Shown here: positions 63,701 through 64,000 of the stretch, in pieces
How the letters are laid out: each line of letters begins with the position of its first letter
Numbering within the stretch: the stretch's first letter is position 1
Virus record (IMG/VR): IMGVR_UViG_3300040802_000094
Coordinates: 20,956-84,955 of that record
Direction: 5' to 3' (one strand)
Length of the DNA: 64,000 nt
Source: a virus
Position numbers and translations under genes: made by a program
The notes under the pieces: model-generated
Databases searched by the model: none
What the model was told of the DNA's origin: nothing
The model's input: the letters and a program-made list of their open reading frames with translations, nothing else

Positions 63701-64000
63701 TCGCCGAGAAGGGCGGCTGGTTTGGGGACGCGATCGCGGGGTTCTTCGGCGGCACGAAAGAAGCGAGTAGCCTTCCCGTCCCCGAAATCCCTGCCGTCTC
63801 CTTCGACTGGAGCGATCGCCTGCGAGAGCAGCAGGCGAAGGCGGGCAGTCCGGAGCTGGCTAATTTCTACCAACGTCTAATTGACAGTGGCGCGAGCGAT
63901 CGCCTCTCTAGCGCCGACCTCGCCAACTTGAGCGTGGGCAACTTTACGGAAGTGTCGGGGGTGCGGCAGCAACTGCAAGCCTACCAATCCGAGATCGAAC
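48787..64000 (+). CDS. Giant tail tape-measure protein, 3' end outside window
   Basis: ATG 48787 opens a frame that appears to run without a stop to the window edge: 5,071 codons so far. Residues about 195-370 are the TP901-type tape-measure core (AKKMGASTKFSASQAAEAQ, SNAISAFGLKAEETRRVADVMA, ANTSVSQLGEAFAYAAPAA, IQASAAGTALRAG). A 194-residue repeat runs in tandem near residues 930-1450, each with ALNHGAADVT. Further LNH modules follow near 61500, 62290 and 63397 (LNHNPTERIP type). Many hydrophobic and coiled-coil segments lie between. It sets tail length and is probably ejected into the cell. Confidence 0.9.
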   Translation, partial: MADQYGIQATFLFDVPTEAFSTIDRVISQLQELDRVVRQIEGGMSGGGFGQQLKKSMATASKSVTGVGRAVGTIADEAKEAKKRLKPLKEEFAAIRAEARNVEFGEDIFDEKKIKQAERAIRQYKRSLDRLGESVRGSSAPERKFLADLQKQKQVMDSRVEMQRTQRTAARASQRIGEFAALEGAGKAIAAPLTAIAKDAIAVFAGFDAKMAGVAAVSGAKGEDLKALRSLAKKMGASTKFSASQAAEAQSFLGMAGFKTNQILEALPATLDLAAAGNLDLGQAADIASNAISAFGLKAEETRRVADVMAKVAASANTSVSQLGEAFAYAAPAAHDFGMRMEEATALLGVAGNIGIQASAAGTALRAGAIELTKADKQNMLLEKLGVTVVDAETGVARNIISIVGDIRDSMRTRFRGENFLAEMEAIQEKVKTQGGNIEEELKKLEEKYPQQAEGLTTLANVFGKTAVSFWSGQVSQYEVLVHDSLQALAATVDTNALEEVMYASIEGLREAEGKDLFGKLATQAGSYEGAVKLLQVGLRGLSESGRETTGAAEAMAKIMSNNLEGAFVSLGSAIEGFKIAYIEPISPLIAGVVNGITEIVRFLTQLPAPIRFLIGIAGTLAVTLSALAIAVGGMGIVLFGFSNAMATAKAATIALNGAAIPLTGFFEKAMGAWEGTSPIETALKTSSFAVEDFQEAATLAFSEVWSGLKTFAVRTKAATFAMAQNFLMVSRAFATSPLGISIISIIALNELMRRAVPGVNLFAAAASALGGVLGFVSGIFQGLGDVVMEVIGDNLKAVFAVFSTPLLQAEDSIVSFLSAFRDLSTVGRKIGRDLGRIILSPFTLLKNTISGVLGIGLDFISDRLSLIASVIKLFTDFMTGRMAGPEDFVKNRWNVVGQMAMHVLASWRIAVGIIQGLWNFLVSIAIRVGGAIVGALNHGAADVTRIAWQKTAIAVLEYMKQMAIAAWEFGRQIAITLAGRAVGFAIAAWDALSEKLKVVAAIGRNAIAGLEMPDWVASAWTAIATSISLVVESFRSLKIPDLEGIDFSSLGFSLSGVGLSSKAFLDWVANAASEKFALLESAAIFGWSQMQRAGSLTADAWRSVEATLFSVWQNIANFASRIGEAIVGALNHGAADVTRAAWQNAAIAVIGYMKQMAIAAWDMAMEIVAPIATIVVTEVQKSWAEIARNFGDIGKVVESALPGIGIPTWIVNGWKAVSTAIASVGDTLASLRVPSFGGLDFSRASVSLAGVGLSSNAAKDAIAATASEGFDKMRGAAISSWEEMDRAAERTAQAWKDTRDSFLSVWQFVAGFASRIGGAIVNALNHGAADVTEAAWIRATAAIVESIKGIVGTAIAASSAIVGSMAIAVSERLGDAWTFASTKAGDLSAVATSAVAAMEVPQWILDVWHAIADAISSAGQALKAIEMPNFGGLDFSAIGSSLLASIAGLRSNLSPITAGIAPTPSSTLVAWGAKDVIEEGWDRPHRAIDAIESRKVTYSKNFNPETGAIIIPSNPIGDKLWEFREKLSNFPAWLEGQKRQLEEEKRIEAERREANRLKREMAKQQAAEERANSPNFFQKMWIRAVGAIEVKARAVGDRVSNFISEAALGLFGQGTIDFWTTQFDLYGQAIDNGVAKYREIIDVAQGVEGATASWQQKLVAIVLAIKEIFTSLNQVRKNFMAAEESFIEKYFEHFSVSAMMASVAASMPMGLLGAKLPGLKIPGGLDKMASETVRKVGMGEFSPIFEAIESPGIPTGLMRMLPGIVAIATSQGFFDGLNQGVSHFLENSEIHAKAFANNFFNALGPGLSQVLDQQFGLTREKVDTFLTDLFQGGLFTWKEGGEGWEAEYSVMTSGLLEYFQGVGETLNDVSEGFKPIFHAFATWKPIPFLPPIAELLVVESFIAGIGDLLQSPALRGIGKFVLVTLPGSILAVVGAISGMVLAAIALIGKLAISALKALGILKDQTKEAGGVFVRAIGVAFTWIEKLMARIPYVGKHLAKAMRWSFDLLGRVFDYLGQKMPIVFGQVQKYGGIVWNVFQTSIFPVIKNLTDEMFSGARYLFDKGFLPLFKFLQLILGPKLWLLYIRTKGLKGVTKGINPIDIGITLGEGIINGISHVLTGRPANLIRTLIGAIVGEAFPMDVLQSKMRSANMILATVQQQKQFMRTGKVPKIEGITVQVLNTLRLISPLTQIAARLTLTLSMWYSLLKPITPGMLLAIRHWEEIHYKISVISPALGILRFIFVDTIDLAIAAGKAFYQAFQFIGWAVGGATTQIVKGIQLVIWGMTIAARAATLAILVPIRALLEGLRLGMLVFRELTKTVGSVVLDIKNNLDAIVKDIGEGFWTFFKEGDIRPFAKAIFTAIFRIGKISLDMAFLYFGILRREFIIWAFITGKALFSTLVKEGPTIVWRTLKFIVSLTFEAISWVGRQIASAIDRAFAAIRNRIVAPTIAAVLHFHKTLTDTIQALQGASRPAAALQAIILETLAAVAAVALLFPKYGLLSKTGAYAWAQSLFAQKMSLLTLLKIGGPIGFFAFAAYEALTGFKEIDAVLNKIGLSIKDVENLFLRLLNNLTAKPDFGLAERIGGFLKGAIQIFPIVLGALTVFGALIKKDIFFGVKLVFTAIGKTINAVSHLVFLFRSIKELIFSISLKPQVLKGIHVARSLTGTYGSEEEKQTRGAEAAMAKDALKLQKIVRRNQDRLDTQKIIQQAKQHPELFGDLTRRERVRKGGFLGFGASLREETVLSNKGHQLLAKMRQGAYETGSGEFADASLIGHASKIGGTLIGLAPERLRELAKEASPDLEDLSNALERMKLQKVSKSEVQKMYVANLVGFGGQGRSGETLNKEQIVSRLVQGEKSPLFVREGQKLSRKKFLRSQGVDLGDEPYGEHGPYTGIPEATIEKTEPYERLYAYLKNASGIPLQYESTFSAIQDQIQQGGAISNWKFQTQDTILDMISDPQEKGKIVGAIDRALARIKEANLYQSSPTLIPAGDESTGIAMGFLAEEVSKAYKDLSIEEMGRMTPAHFENLKKQVEQTIAQDVTQATNRAFSSHKVDPEFIAIVKSSKVKPGILGIFDPVFKTLKKSLGGALDSVIDTVPFLAQIVRGKEARLNAQRADSINARIKALRDEKRIGRKDVDRIRALQREANLSKDRSRQSRSYRGIAQILEVDPAAIANPSLSLEDMTYVKERRNEMIREFRRQQGSIQTAFTHEDLTIPFDDEKLSAIDKLIETGYFDPKASYVTKKVGNKSISEKWLTSLSKASSLRESELIEMFSAEAILKSRQRSLKEQILIFTGLKKSEINYGRQLKELTNNLQRLQRLHETKQLKARERERTLLLQREKAFSEHFRKLGIGEQSFFAGLERIQRERLLDFKRTGNLEKAVPKGERQQFNQIIQQLSGHGTAKSFMAALAEKKATASPEVLKSIKEIEEQFAAIDVNPQIFQKQKNRNRLIETLRQEISDAGLTTGPQQNLQAAQQTIARIVTGWGDVSEQKEYSRLFYQFAVKGKETMAMADAELAEMAKNLKLVDNLADEADAADAMREFGTRSLRSYPKTFADSLVDFQKSVQKIFITADLSVKRIFKEMSNVNMLGFHPLRKVSDLIRHQFYSPIHNLFVGVNRQFESAIAKIGQLNIESKRKTKDFFVNLPGVKQVLDVRKSHEQEAGRSLEALIKKVGVGSLGEFERNFTNALKDPNVGDKKFKSRQVSEILRSMFLSGDRGIAEEIRGSSDAEVSGSLDAVVKAFARTLEISETEARQLFGKDENTKLLTKPLKSLGRKYLEAVTVEPIKWLFHAIPKIPGQIMAAPSKIKAGIEEIKAIPDRTTSWMTGIADSISSAFRKLSENVNKSVSKVQGATRISWGDRLKNFFIGIGDFFLFGKTASTLKTRLSRLQKINKKVETSTRAALVDGKIQKIPRFQPRRAEQYRQIPPTYALKSGLDPRSVSPEVLRALQPQPTAIAPGLAPPSPGGAIAPGFKVVAPMETIGLAKGSVLSGGEVVKGRYMRLFEEQQRVGERLKAARESSAAWKVGVAAKSLAGIQTAWKQEAAGISDRAQIEAIAAKYKEQMARALEPLDGKMQAIARVSATVLRVSIAAGRGMGRVAKTLFGMVRDRVRGIGEVVNLSKFQLLLAKQRQKLEGLKHKREGELQLRRSGRNITPLIEMASAAIAKLEQDIEGTQKTIARLSEQMSARQRAVATFFSQSAAKVRSAWRFTTGFVGSLWNTLVGWAGKIGPKIRSFLNHGAATATKIAWDDTTGAVKQDMASIEAQAKKSGRATGAAMVNSAEQVKSSQSKLLQHSIGFANRVGGAISHVGRAGFAVGSAISAVSFGAQQAASSLGSMGIISEESAARFYKLSEITMIFGGIGSAIVPIFGALGASLTAFGSLAAVVFSPLSLTIVAVVAGLLLLNKAVESLFGINVLGTALDSAIAPFGSQIDWVKEKWASLQNWIGGIWASKFGEVMRPYTRQIVGAWQWASSAIQSSLGWLIRPATRIAEMLVNLLNHNPTERIPNAWEHAVERIKDALFGLPVIGALVGGILRHKLGFLTAIPLTIAFRGALWGLAKTFVGLGAKALPVVGWIFAIFSGIRLLNAAIAKLTGYDALGALGAKMAPALTAISERIARLRYDVVATFGGIARQVENALGWIPAFAENVKSVLSKLFSGAVLGAGVTAIAFGVSQLFRHANLLIGLISKLGFIVPLVFNPFVGAVTGIVTAVELANAAIRHFFGADLLQGIHARIGSAIERAAIAPVEWLRAAWSTTVEAIAAKIVGLADFIEIKVGGVLEFLFSPGRWVAGIAGAIGGALGFGGGSAGEGEAQNHGATASGIADVYNFAAARVVRAWFATFDGIRQGMMWLVQPALDVATMLIDALNHNPTERIPEAWNGAIANIKESILGLPLIGGAVGLAMGESLKPPQWLGEAWGSVAGFFDKKEQPEVSIPEPIKAVTEVVTEPKPIDSKPFWSNWFGGAQAAIAEKGGWFGDAIAGFFGGTKEASSLPVPEIPAVSFDWSDRLREQQAKAGSPELANFYQRLIDSGASDRLSSADLANLSVGNFTEVSGVRQQLQAYQSEIE
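51571..53140 (+). repeat. Tandem 582-bp repeats inside tape measure
   Basis: Anchored on CTCAATCACGG at 51595, 52177 and 52759, exactly 582 bp (194 residues) apart. Two full units and a partial third share ALNHGAADVT, AIAAW, a GLDF-type block and a FASRIG lead-in. Confidence 0.85.
63261..63280. repeat. Palindrome variant copy 4, within tape measure
   Basis: AATTGCAGAC followed by GTCTACAATT: one mismatch from the perfect palindromes at 36841 and 42809. It is in coding sequence (IADVYNF). Confidence 0.55.

Overview
The window looks like part of a large tailed-phage genome, or an integrated copy of one, from a filamentous-type cyanobacterium. The octamer GCGATCGC (the cyanobacterial HIP1 palindrome) recurs throughout genes of every class, so the phage shares its host's sequence signature. 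Virion genes dominate: a fused prohead protease-scaffold, a major capsid protein, head-tail connectors, a tail hub with a cell-wall peptidase, about ten fibre or spike genes, baseplate J- and gp25-like proteins (which point to a contractile tail), and a tape-measure gene that is still open after 5,071 codons at the right edge. No integrase, terminase, portal, sheath or tube gene was seen, so lytic versus prophage state is undecided.

Layout. 1-3834: a partial unknown gene and three tandem paralogues sharing an N-terminal ADWL...RDxSGRFAS signature. 3868-4871: a reverse DUF262-type gene and an unknown gene. 5048-7619: an apparently complete group II intron. 7693-13002: virion or adsorption genes ending in a C39-like peptidase. 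13032-16833: a sensory cassette made of a histidine kinase whose GAF domain has the two-cysteine DPCF/CY signature of DXCF cyanobacteriochromes, a CheY-like response regulator, and a second receiver fused to a coiled coil and a hydrophobic tail. 17200-23957: head and tail-hub genes. 24035-35195: fibres, with three beta-propeller paralogues, a WDGTDW gene pair and a 1,167-residue spike. 35396-48652: an accessory region of small unknown genes, a two-repeat structured RNA, the baseplate pair, a helicase, a tRNA-like RNA, an adenine methyltransferase and several unrecognised proteins. 48787-64000: the tape measure.

The two most unusual signals are these. First, several accessory genes (about 35.7-36.1, 39.3-40.9 and 44.9-48.7 kb) have coding sequences packed end to end with perfect or near-perfect inverted repeats: arms of 8-21 bp, short loops, all different in sequence, and often chained so that one arm can pair with either neighbour. 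The helicase, methyltransferase and baseplate genes between them do not show this. Second, the photoreceptor-like two-component cassette sits directly behind a lysin-like peptidase and in front of the capsid operon, which suggests that infection or lysis may be coupled to light.

Many transcription units begin directly after a strong terminator-type hairpin, and that hairpin then also forms the 5' leader of the next gene. Positions come from reading the sequence by eye and may be off by a base. No database search was run, so family names rest on visible motifs.
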